Positions 1-7,053 of a stretch of 64,000 nucleotides of DNA are shown one piece after another. The translations under genes were made by a program, and so were the position numbers. The notes beneath the pieces are model-generated. The model did no database searches and was not told the origin of the DNA. It was given only the letters and a program-made list of their open reading frames with translations. Each line of letters starts with the position of its first letter. Positions within the stretch are counted from its first letter, which is position 1. This stretch comes from DASQZJ01 sp035638775 (GTDB lineage: Bacteria; Pseudomonadota; Gammaproteobacteria; UBA5335; SLRW01), in assembly GCA_035638775.1 (NCBI GenBank), contig DASQZJ010000020.1:62001-126000 (forward strand). The letters are read 5' to 3'.

Positions 1-84
1 GGAATGGCGGAACATCTGCGCCCGCGCATGACTAGCATCCCCTGCGTATACGAATAGTTTACAAATCCGCTTGCGGGGGAAGTC

Positions 85-1335
85 ATGACTCGTCTCTTCA
101 CCAGCCCCTCAAGGGCGCGAGCCGCCATCGCGTTCTCCACCACCCTGTTGCTGTTCGTCGCGTCTCCGGCCGGTGCCGTGCCCTTCGGCACCTTCACGCC
201 CCGCGCCCAGGCCATGGGCGGGGCGGCGGTCGCCTCCGCCGCCCCGGACGACGGGGCATTCGCCAACCCTGCACTGCTCGCCACCCGCCGGCCCGACGGG
301 CATTTCTCCTTCGGCGGGCCGATGATCACGGCGCGTGTATCGGGCCGTCGGCACTTCCTGCACGACCTCGACCGGGTCCAGAGCGACTATGCCCGGGCCC
401 GGAGAGTCGTCGCCGCCTGTGTCGCTCCCTACCGCTGCAACGGCGGCGCGCGCCAGGCGGCCGTGGCCGCGCTGCAGCGACTCCAGCAGAGCCTGGTGCA
501 GATCAACGGCGACCGGGTCACCGGCGACGCGACCGGCGCCGTGACCATCGGGCTGCCCGGCAACGGCTTCGGCGGCGCCCTGTTCGCCGACAGCCGACTG
601 GCCGGCGGCGGCCGGGCCGACTACTCCAGTCGCGACCGGAGCCATCTCGAGAGCGCCATCGGCAGCATCAGGAACAGCGGCTCGGCGAATCTCGATCCGT
701 CCATGACGCTATCCTCCAGCGGCCGGTTCCGCGGTGCACTGATCAGCGAGGCCGGCATCGCGCTGGCGCACCGCTTCGGGAGGATCCTCGCGGCGGGAAT
801 CGCGCCCAAGGTCCAGCGGGTGGAAACCATCGACTATACTCAGCGCGTGGATCAGGCCAGCATCGACTATCGCAAGGGCACGGCGAGCAGCCATAACCTC
901 AACGTCGATGCCGGAATCGCTGCCCGGATCGACGACACGTGGCGAGTGGGCCTCGTCGGCCGGGACCTGGTGGCGCAGGACTACCCCACCGTGGCGGGCC
1001 ACACCGTCCGAATCCGGCCCAGCTACCGGCTGGGGATTGCGCGCAACGGGAGCTGGTTCACGCTGGCCGCGGACTACGATCTCAACACCGGCAATCCGGT
1101 CGGCGGTCTCGGCGCCCGCACGCGGTTTCTCAGCGTGGGCGCCGAGCTGGATCTGGACGATACCCTCAAGCTCCGGCTGGGGGTACGCGACAACCGGGCC
1201 GCCCCCGCGGGCACGCGCGCCACGGTGGCGAGCGCGGGGATCGGACTGCGGATCCTGGACGCGCACGTGGATGCCTCGGTCATCGGCAATGGCAACGAAC
1301 TCGGCGCCGGGCTCCAGGCGGGGGTCGCCTTCTGA
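85..1335 (+). CDS. TraF-like outer-membrane beta-barrel protein
   Basis: A 416-residue exported protein. Residues 1-32 form a signal peptide: basic start, hydrophobic core, and an Ala-Gly-Ala cleavage region. After it comes the FGTFTPRAQAMGGAAVA stretch, typical of FadL/TraF_2-type barrel proteins, which often begin with a 'PRAxAMGGAxVA' motif. The remainder alternates polar and hydrophobic residues as beta strands do and ends in Phe, as outer-membrane barrels commonly do. Databases often call this family 'conjugal transfer protein TraF', but no conjugation gene is nearby, so an outer-membrane channel or uptake role is more likely. The ATG at 85 follows a GGGGGAAG ribosome site. Substrate unknown. 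Confidence 0.75.
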   Translation: MTRLFTSPSRARAAIAFSTTLLLFVASPAGAVPFGTFTPRAQAMGGAAVASAAPDDGAFANPALLATRRPDGHFSFGGPMITARVSGRRHFLHDLDRVQSDYARARRVVAACVAPYRCNGGARQAAVAALQRLQQSLVQINGDRVTGDATGAVTIGLPGNGFGGALFADSRLAGGGRADYSSRDRSHLESAIGSIRNSGSANLDPSMTLSSSGRFRGALISEAGIALAHRFGRILAAGIAPKVQRVETIDYTQRVDQASIDYRKGTASSHNLNVDAGIAARIDDTWRVGLVGRDLVAQDYPTVAGHTVRIRPSYRLGIARNGSWFTLAADYDLNTGNPVGGLGARTRFLSVGAELDLDDTLKLRLGVRDNRAAPAGTRATVASAGIGLRILDAHVDASVIGNGNELGAGLQAGVAF

Positions 1336-1406
1336 TCCGGAACCCGGAGGATACCGGAGCCGTCTATGAATGGAGCGAACTTTCCAAGCCACGGGATTCC
1401 CTGCCG

Positions 1407-1952
1407 ATGAACAACCTGGCCAAGAGCCGCCTGAGCCCCTATATCAGCCTGCTGGCCGCGATCGCCCTGACCGGCTGCGCTGGCGTACCGGTCAACACGG
1501 ACTTCGAGCACGGTGCGCCATTCGCCCGGCTGCACACCTTCACCTGGCGTGCCCCGGCGAGCCGGACGGGGAAATCCACCCCGGTCTGGGACAACGAGAT
1601 CTTCGGCCAGCGCGTCGCGCGGGCCGTGCGCGCCGACCTGACGTCGCAGGGCTACAAGTCCGTGCACCCCCCCCGGGCGGACTTCATCGTGACCTACAGT
1701 ACCGCGCAGCGTGAGCGCATGCGCGGCTCGTCGGTCGGCTTCGGCTACTGGACCGGGCCCTGGTTCCTCGATCAGAGCGTCGCGTTCCAGTCCTACCAGG
1801 AGAACACCCTGATCCTCGACGTCATCGACGCCCGTACCGGCCAGCTGATCTGGCGCGGCTGGTCCTCCGGCATCATCGACGAGGACCACATGGATACGAA
1901 AACGGTCACGCGGGTGGTGGACGCCATCCTGAAGGAGTTCCCGCCGCACTGA
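1407..1952 (+). CDS. DUF4136-type lipoprotein
   Basis: A 181-residue predicted lipoprotein. The N-terminus carries a signal peptide ending in the lipobox LTGC, with Cys24 as the lipidated residue. The mature part (VNTDFEHGAPFARLHTFTW, then a conserved ADFIVTYS strand, and an LDVIDARTGQLIWRGW motif near the C-terminus) matches the DUF4136 family of Gram-negative lipoproteins, which have no known biochemical role. I chose ATG 1407 because it begins the signal peptide; the reading frame is open further upstream without a signal-like sequence. It lies 71 bp behind the barrel gene and may be co-transcribed with it. Confidence 0.75.
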   Translation: MNNLAKSRLSPYISLLAAIALTGCAGVPVNTDFEHGAPFARLHTFTWRAPASRTGKSTPVWDNEIFGQRVARAVRADLTSQGYKSVHPPRADFIVTYSTAQRERMRGSSVGFGYWTGPWFLDQSVAFQSYQENTLILDVIDARTGQLIWRGWSSGIIDEDHMDTKTVTRVVDAILKEFPPH

Positions 1953-2069
1953 GACCCCGTCCGTCCCCGCCCGGCACACCGCATTGCCCGGGCAACCACC
2001 GTCGCGAGGGTCTAAACTGGCTTCGCGGGCACCGAGCGACGGGCCGGTGCGCTCCGGCGGGAGAGAACA

Positions 2070-2840
2070 GTGACAGGGAAGGCTTTGGCAGTGGCGGCAG
2101 CGACGCTGCTCGCCGCGGGCGCGGCGCACGCGGATGTCCACATCCGGCTCCGCGACACGCATCGCGATTCCCCGCCCACCACGGTGGACATGTACGTCCA
2201 CGCCGGGCAGGTACGCATCGACCAGTCCGACGACAGGAGCGGATACACGCTCTACGATTCCCGCACGGGCACCCTGACGATGGTGATGCCGCAGCGGCAC
2301 CAGTACATCCGGCTCACACGTGAATCGGCGAACCGGGCGCGCGCGCAGATGCAGCAGCAGATGCAGGCGCAGCTGGCGAACGTACCGCCGGGGCAGCGGG
2401 ACATGGTCCGGAAGATGCTGGAAAAGCAGCGCACAACCGCTGCCACGGCGGCCGTCCCGCCGAAGGTGTCGGATACCGGGCGCAACGACACGGTGAGCGG
2501 TGTTCGTTGTCGCCTCTACCGCGTCGAGCCGCACGGCGGATCTCCCCGGGAGATCTGCATGGCCGGCCGCGCCGCGCTGGGCATCAGCCGGGACGACCTG
2601 CACGCGATCCGCTCGATGGCGAGCGAGGGACAGGAGATCGCCCGCCGCCTGGGAGGGGAGACCAGCAAGGATCTCACGTTCGACCCGGCGCAAATGCCGG
2701 GATTCCCGGTGCTGGAGCGTCCCGCAGGCAGCGCGGCCACCGGTACCTCACGGCTTCAAACCGTCGAGCACGGCGGGCTGGATCCCGGCATGTTCCGGAT
2801 ACCCGGTGGCTACACAGAACGCTCGCTGATGGAGCAGTAG
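2070..2840 (+). CDS. Exported protein, DUF4412-like
   Basis: A 256-residue protein starting at a GTG (2070) behind a GGGAGAG ribosome site. Residues 1-22 are a signal peptide with an AHA-D cleavage site, so it should be periplasmic or surface exposed. Near the N-terminus, repeated pairs of the form 'strand, basic loop, strand' (HIRLRDTHRD, TLYDSRTGTLTMVMPQRHQY) resemble DUF4412-like proteins. The middle holds a Gln-rich helix (ARAQMQQQMQAQL) and two cysteines in the RCRLYRVE and REICMAGR segments that could pair. No catalytic motif is visible. It is the third exported protein in a row on this strand. Confidence 0.6.
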   Translation: MTGKALAVAAATLLAAGAAHADVHIRLRDTHRDSPPTTVDMYVHAGQVRIDQSDDRSGYTLYDSRTGTLTMVMPQRHQYIRLTRESANRARAQMQQQMQAQLANVPPGQRDMVRKMLEKQRTTAATAAVPPKVSDTGRNDTVSGVRCRLYRVEPHGGSPREICMAGRAALGISRDDLHAIRSMASEGQEIARRLGGETSKDLTFDPAQMPGFPVLERPAGSAATGTSRLQTVEHGGLDPGMFRIPGGYTERSLMEQ

Positions 2841-2844
2841 GTGT

Positions 2845-3441
2845 TCAGGCCGCGCGCAGGCGCTGGTGCAGCGGGCTGGTACGGGGAAAGTGCGCGCGCA
2901 GGAAAGCCATCTGGTCGGCCAGCACCCGCCGGCCCTGCAGGTACACGTACTCCGCGTGGGTCGGCACGAAGGGGATGGCGAGCAGCTGCATCCCCGCCTC
3001 CTCGGGCGTACGACCCGCCTTGTGGTTGTTGCAGCGCTTGCAGGCGGTCACCACGTTGGACCAGATGTCCCGCCCGCCCTGGCTCAGCGGGGTGACGTGA
3101 TCCCGCGAGAGCTCGGCGTCGGGATGCCGGTGGCCACAATACAGGCACAGATTGGCGTCACGCTTGAACAGCGTGCGGTTGGTCAGCGGCGGGGTGTAGT
3201 CCTCGCGGTTGAGGTTGAGGAGCTGGTTGCTCCCGTAGGTCGCGATGATCGAGTTGACGTCGATGATGCTGCGCCGGCCGGTGCGGGCGTTGATGCCGCC
3301 GTGGACCTGGTAGAGCAGGGAACCGCAGGTGTACGCGACCTGCTCGAGGTGGTAGAGCCTGACGGCCTGCTGGTAGTCGACCCACTCCAGCGGCATGCCA
3401 CTCGCATCCGTGCGCAGAACCTGCTGTCTGAAGTCGTACAC
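2845..3441 (-). CDS. HNH endonuclease family protein
   Basis: About 198 residues from a GTG at 3441. The C-terminal half is a zinc-stabilised HNH domain: CLYCG (Cys99, Cys102), a catalytic RDHVTPLSQGG (His115), then TACKRCNNHKAGRTPEE (Cys134, Cys137, Asn138, His140). Such stand-alone proteins are widespread in proteobacterial chromosomes, and their physiological role is poorly known. The frame stays open to 3576, but the extra N-terminal residues look like untranslated GC-rich sequence, and family members begin close to the YDFRQQVLRTDASG segment. It converges on the exported-protein gene, with only 4 bp between the two stop codons. Confidence 0.8.
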   Translation of the reverse strand: MYDFRQQVLRTDASGMPLEWVDYQQAVRLYHLEQVAYTCGSLLYQVHGGINARTGRRSIIDVNSIIATYGSNQLLNLNREDYTPPLTNRTLFKRDANLCLYCGHRHPDAELSRDHVTPLSQGGRDIWSNVVTACKRCNNHKAGRTPEEAGMQLLAIPFVPTHAEYVYLQGRRVLADQMAFLRAHFPRTSPLHQRLRAA

Positions 3442-3780
3442 CGCGACACCTCGCGAGCTCAACGTTTCGCGCCGGGCCGCGCCACCCGGCCAACCCTTAT
3501 ATCTCAGAAACCCCGGGATAATGCAAACCCGTGGCCCGCGACGCCTGCGGCCGGCGCGGCGTATGGCCTTCGCCAAATCGAGAGGTTAAACTTACGCATT
3601 TGATTCGACTTGCGGGCCGACCTCTCCGGTCTTGCAAGCCCGCCATACAACACACAATCTCGGGGTCGGATTGCGCCCGCCGGCGCTGCCTTTCGGCCGA
3701 ATCCTTGAGCGACCGATATGCCGGGAGGGCCCGCACCGGGGCCTCTCCGCGAACAACTGCAAGCAGGCTGGGAGAAAACC

Positions 3781-4914
3781 ATGCCCATAAAAATTGCCGT
3801 ACCGACGGAGATCACGGAAGGGGAGCGCCGCGTGGCGATGGTCCCTGACGTCACCGCCAAGGTGGTGGCGCTGGGGACCGAGATCCTCGTCCAGCGCGGC
3901 GCGGGGAAAGCGATGCACATTCCGGACGAGTCCTACGAGAACGTCACGTTCGTCGACGACGCCGCGAGCCTCTACGGCCAGGCGGACGTCGTGCTGAAAG
4001 TTCAGCCGCCGACCGTGGACGAGATCGACCGGATGCGCGAAGGCGCCGTCGTCATCGGCTTCATGGCGGCCCACAACCGCCTGGACGAGGTCCGGCACAT
4101 GCGGGACCGGCGCATTACCGCGTTCTCGGTGGAGCTGATCCCCCGCATCACCCGCGCGCAGGCCATGGACGCGCTGTCCTCACAGGCCTCCTGCTCGGGC
4201 TACAAGTGCGCCCTGATGGCGGCCACCATGCTGGACCGCTTCTTCCCCATGCTGACCACCGCCGCCGGGACCATCCGGCCCGCCAAGGTGCTGGTCGTGG
4301 GCGCCGGCGTCGCCGGGCTGCAGGCAATCGCCACGGCGCGCCGTCTCGGTGCCCAGGTGGAGGCCTACGACGTGCGCCCCGCGGCCAAGGAGCAGGTGCA
4401 GTCGCTGGGCGCCAAGTTCCTGGAGCTGGACGTGCAGGCCGAGGCCGAGGGCGGCTACGCGCGCGAGCTCACCGAGGAGGAGCGGGCGCAGCAGCAGCAG
4501 ATGCTGGCCGATCACGTCGCCAGGGCGGACGCCGTCATCACCACCGCGGCAGTGCCCGGCCGGCGGGCGCCGCAGATCATCAGCAAGGCGATGGTCGAGG
4601 GGATGAAGCCGGGCGCGGTGGTCATCGACCTGGCCGCCGAGACCGGTGGCAACTGCGAGGTGACCGAGGCGGGCAAGACCGTCGAGCACGGCAACGCGGT
4701 GGTGCACGGCCCGGTCAACGTGCCCAGCATGATGGCCGAGCACGCCAGCGAGATGTATTCCAAGAACCTGCAGAACTTCCTGGGGCTGCTGATCAAGGAA
4801 GAGAAGCTGGAGCTGGACTGGGAGGACGAAATCCTCGCCAAGAGCGTGGTGACCCATGACGGCGAGATCCGCCACGAGCCCACCCGGGAGCTGGCCGAAG
4901 GAGACAAGAAATGA
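3781..4914 (+). CDS. pntA: NAD(P) transhydrogenase subunit alpha part 1 (NAD-binding domain I)
   Basis: A 377-residue soluble subunit of the proton-translocating transhydrogenase, which uses the proton gradient to move hydride from NADH to NADP+ at the inner membrane. It opens with PTEITEGERRVAMVPDV, the usual N-terminus of the alanine dehydrogenase/PNT family. A Rossmann nucleotide site VLVVGAGVAGLQAIATARRL lies near residues 169-188, followed by the acidic strand end EAYDVRP. It lacks the membrane part, which is encoded separately by the next gene, so this is the split-alpha form seen in many alpha- and gammaproteobacteria. ATG 3781 follows GGGAGAA. The stop overlaps the next start by 4 bp (ATGA). 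Confidence 0.95.
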   Translation: MPIKIAVPTEITEGERRVAMVPDVTAKVVALGTEILVQRGAGKAMHIPDESYENVTFVDDAASLYGQADVVLKVQPPTVDEIDRMREGAVVIGFMAAHNRLDEVRHMRDRRITAFSVELIPRITRAQAMDALSSQASCSGYKCALMAATMLDRFFPMLTTAAGTIRPAKVLVVGAGVAGLQAIATARRLGAQVEAYDVRPAAKEQVQSLGAKFLELDVQAEAEGGYARELTEEERAQQQQMLADHVARADAVITTAAVPGRRAPQIISKAMVEGMKPGAVVIDLAAETGGNCEVTEAGKTVEHGNAVVHGPVNVPSMMAEHASEMYSKNLQNFLGLLIKEEKLELDWEDEILAKSVVTHDGEIRHEPTRELAEGDKK

Positions 4915-5198
4915 TCGAAGGTTTCACCGCCCTGTACATCTTCATGCTCGCGGCCTTCACCGGCTACGAGATCATCGCCCGCGTGCCGTCGATCCTCCAT
5001 ACGCCGCTGATGTCAGGCTCGAACTTCATCCACGGCATCGTGCTGGTCGGCGCCATGGTGGCCCTGGGCCAGGCCCACTCGCCGTTCGGTCTCGCGGTCG
5101 GCTTCATCGGGGTGCTGCTGGCCGCGGGTAACGCCGCCGGCGGCTACGTGGTCACCGAGCGCATGCTCGAGATGTTCAAGAGCAGCAAGGAGGACTGA
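4911..5198 (+). CDS. pntAB: NAD(P) transhydrogenase subunit alpha part 2 (membrane domain)
   Basis: A 95-residue membrane subunit that carries the C-terminal membrane portion of the alpha chain. It shows three hydrophobic helices: FTALYIFMLAAFTGYEII, the stretch after the conserved RVPSILHTPLMSGSN loop (FIHGIVLVGAMVALG), and LAVGFIGVLLAAGNAAGGYVV. The HTPLMSGSN loop is a family signature. The ATG overlaps the pntA stop by 4 bp, implying translational coupling, and pntB starts 5 bp after its stop. Confidence 0.93.
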   Translation: MIEGFTALYIFMLAAFTGYEIIARVPSILHTPLMSGSNFIHGIVLVGAMVALGQAHSPFGLAVGFIGVLLAAGNAAGGYVVTERMLEMFKSSKED

Positions 5199-5203
5199 CA
5201 ACA

Positions 5204-6622
5204 ATGGGAAACATCCTTGCATGGCCCTACCTGGGCACGGTGATCAACGCCTCGTATTTCGTCACCGCGTACCTGTTCATCATGGGGCTCAAGCGCATGA
5301 GCTCCCCCAAGACGGCGCGCGGCGGCATCCTCTGGGCCGGCGCCGGCATGCTCGTGGCGACGCTGTTCAGCTTCGTCAACCCGGCCATGGGACAGCACGT
5401 CCCGGCGGTGAACTATGTTCTGATGATCATCGCCATGGCGGTCGGCGGCGGCCTCGCCTGGTACAGCGGCCGACGCGTCGCCATGACCTCGATGCCGCAG
5501 ATGATCGCCCTCTACAACGGCATGGGCGGCGGCGCGGCCGCGTGTATCGCGGCGGTCGAGCTGTTCGGGGCGGAGCATCACCAGCGGAGCGTGCTGGCGC
5601 TCGCCGTGCTGGGCGCGATCATCGGCGCGGTCTCCTTCAGCGGCAGCCTGATCGCCTTCGGCAAGCTGCAGGGACTGATCCGCAAGTCGCTGCGCTCGAA
5701 GGTGCTGCAGATCGTCAACCTGCTGATCTTCATCGCCGTGGTGGCGATGGCGATCAGCGTGGTGGTCGCCGGCAACAGCGACAACATGCCGCTGCTGACG
5801 GCATTCTTCCTGGCCGCGCTGGTGGTCGGCATCCTTACCACGCTGCCCATCGGCGGCGCCGACATGCCCGTGGTGATCTCCCTGTACAACGCCCTGACGG
5901 GGCTGGCGGTCGCGTTCGAGGGCTTCGTGCTGCAGAACGCCGCGATGATCATCGCCGGCACCGTGGTCGGCGCCGCCGGCGGCATGCTCACCCAGCTGAT
6001 GGCCAAGTCCATGAACCGGCCCCTGACCAACGTGCTGTTCGCCGGATTCGGCGCCGACGAGGGCGCCCAGGCGGTCGGCGGCGAGGGCGGCGCGCTCAAA
6101 CCCATCGACGTCACCGATGCCGCGGTGATGATGGCCTTCGCCAACAAGGTGATCATCGTGCCCGGTTACGGCATGGCCGTGGCTCAGGCGCAGCACAAGG
6201 TCTGGGAGCTGGTGCAGATGCTGATGGACCGCGACGTCACGGTGAAGTTCGCGATCCACCCGGTCGCCGGGCGCATGCCGGGGCACATGAACGTGCTGCT
6301 GGCCGAGGCGGGAGTGCCCTACGACCTGATCTACGACCTCGAGGACATCAACGCCGAGTTCGCCACGGCGGACGTGGCGCTGGTCATCGGGGCCAACGAC
6401 GTGGTCAACCCGGTCGCCAAGACGGACCCCAACAGCCCGATCTACGGCATGCCGATCCTCAACGTGGACCAGGCCAAGAACGTGATCGTGGTCAAGCGCG
6501 GCCAGGGCACGGGCTTCTCCGGCATCGAGAACGCCCTGTTCACGCTGGACAATACCCGCATGCTCTACGGCGACGGCCAGAAGGTCGCCAGCGACCTGGT
6601 CGCGGCTGTCAAGGAATACTGA
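5204..6622 (+). CDS. pntB: NAD(P) transhydrogenase subunit beta
   Basis: A 472-residue subunit. The first 270 or so residues are a bundle of transmembrane helices that form the proton path together with the small alpha subunit. The C-terminal third is the NADP(H)-binding domain III: VPGYGMAVAQAQ near residue 320, GRMPGHMNVLLAEAGVPYD, then GANDVVNPVA near 395 and KRGQGTGFSGIEN near 430, all family hallmarks. It is the last gene of the pnt operon and is followed by a strong hairpin. The complex would supply NADPH for biosynthesis, which matters in an autotrophic or oxidatively stressed cell. Confidence 0.95.
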   Translation: MGNILAWPYLGTVINASYFVTAYLFIMGLKRMSSPKTARGGILWAGAGMLVATLFSFVNPAMGQHVPAVNYVLMIIAMAVGGGLAWYSGRRVAMTSMPQMIALYNGMGGGAAACIAAVELFGAEHHQRSVLALAVLGAIIGAVSFSGSLIAFGKLQGLIRKSLRSKVLQIVNLLIFIAVVAMAISVVVAGNSDNMPLLTAFFLAALVVGILTTLPIGGADMPVVISLYNALTGLAVAFEGFVLQNAAMIIAGTVVGAAGGMLTQLMAKSMNRPLTNVLFAGFGADEGAQAVGGEGGALKPIDVTDAAVMMAFANKVIIVPGYGMAVAQAQHKVWELVQMLMDRDVTVKFAIHPVAGRMPGHMNVLLAEAGVPYDLIYDLEDINAEFATADVALVIGANDVVNPVAKTDPNSPIYGMPILNVDQAKNVIVVKRGQGTGFSGIENALFTLDNTRMLYGDGQKVASDLVAAVKEY

Positions 6623-6632
6623 GCCTGCGCCG

Positions 6633-6660
6633 GGGCGGCCGGGCCTGCGCCCGGCCGCCC
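6633..6660 (+). terminator. Hairpin after pntB
   Basis: A perfect 12-bp inverted repeat (6633-6644 and 6649-6660) with a four-base CTGC loop begins 10 bp after the pntB stop. No T-run follows, so it is either a Rho-independent terminator lacking a U tract or a 3' end stabiliser of the pnt mRNA. Confidence 0.6.
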
Positions 6661-6724
6661 GTTACCGGCCAGCGACGCCTTTGGGGGCTTGACAAGACCG
6701 TTCTCCCGGTTCTGTCCGGCGCAG

Positions 6725-6939
6725 TTATGCACATGCTGTACAAGTCCCGGCAAAGCGTATCGCCATATACGCCGCATACCTCCCGCCGGTTCTCGAATAA
6801 CGTCATAACGAGTTGATCAAGAAGAGGTTTTTTGTTTCGGCCAATTTGTAACCACTTTGTCACAAGCCCTGACCTGACGGGCACTTGGGGCGATTTCCAC
6901 CGGTTCGTCCACAAAGTTATCCACAGATACTGTGGATAA
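6725..6939. other. DnaA-box cluster with AT-rich stretch (candidate origin or DnaA-controlled region)
   Basis: Three nonamers fit the DnaA consensus TTWTNCACA: TTATGCACA at 6725-6733, TTATCCACA at 6917-6925 and its reverse complement TGTGGATAA at 6931-6939. The last two form a perfect 10-bp inverted repeat around a 3-bp centre (6917-6939). A weaker box, TTTGTCACA, lies at 6856-6864. Between them, roughly 6770-6865 is much more AT-rich than the surrounding chromosome and contains a GATC with a run of T downstream. This matches the parts of a replication origin, but a DnaA titration site or a DnaA-controlled priA promoter is also possible. The whole gap 6623-7053 holds no convincing gene. Confidence 0.45.
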
Positions 6940-7053
6940 TCCGATTTTGACCGTCCCCACGCGACCCGTTGCCCTGCCGGCGCCGGGCGAGCGGCACGTG
7001 AGCGCGCCTCCGGGCGGCTCGCCTGGCGCCGGACGGGTGAGTACAGTATCCGG

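Noticed and set aside
85..1335. A conjugation gene (TraF)
   Set aside because: The name is a family label; no other transfer gene, relaxase or origin of transfer is in the window, and the protein looks like an outer-membrane barrel.
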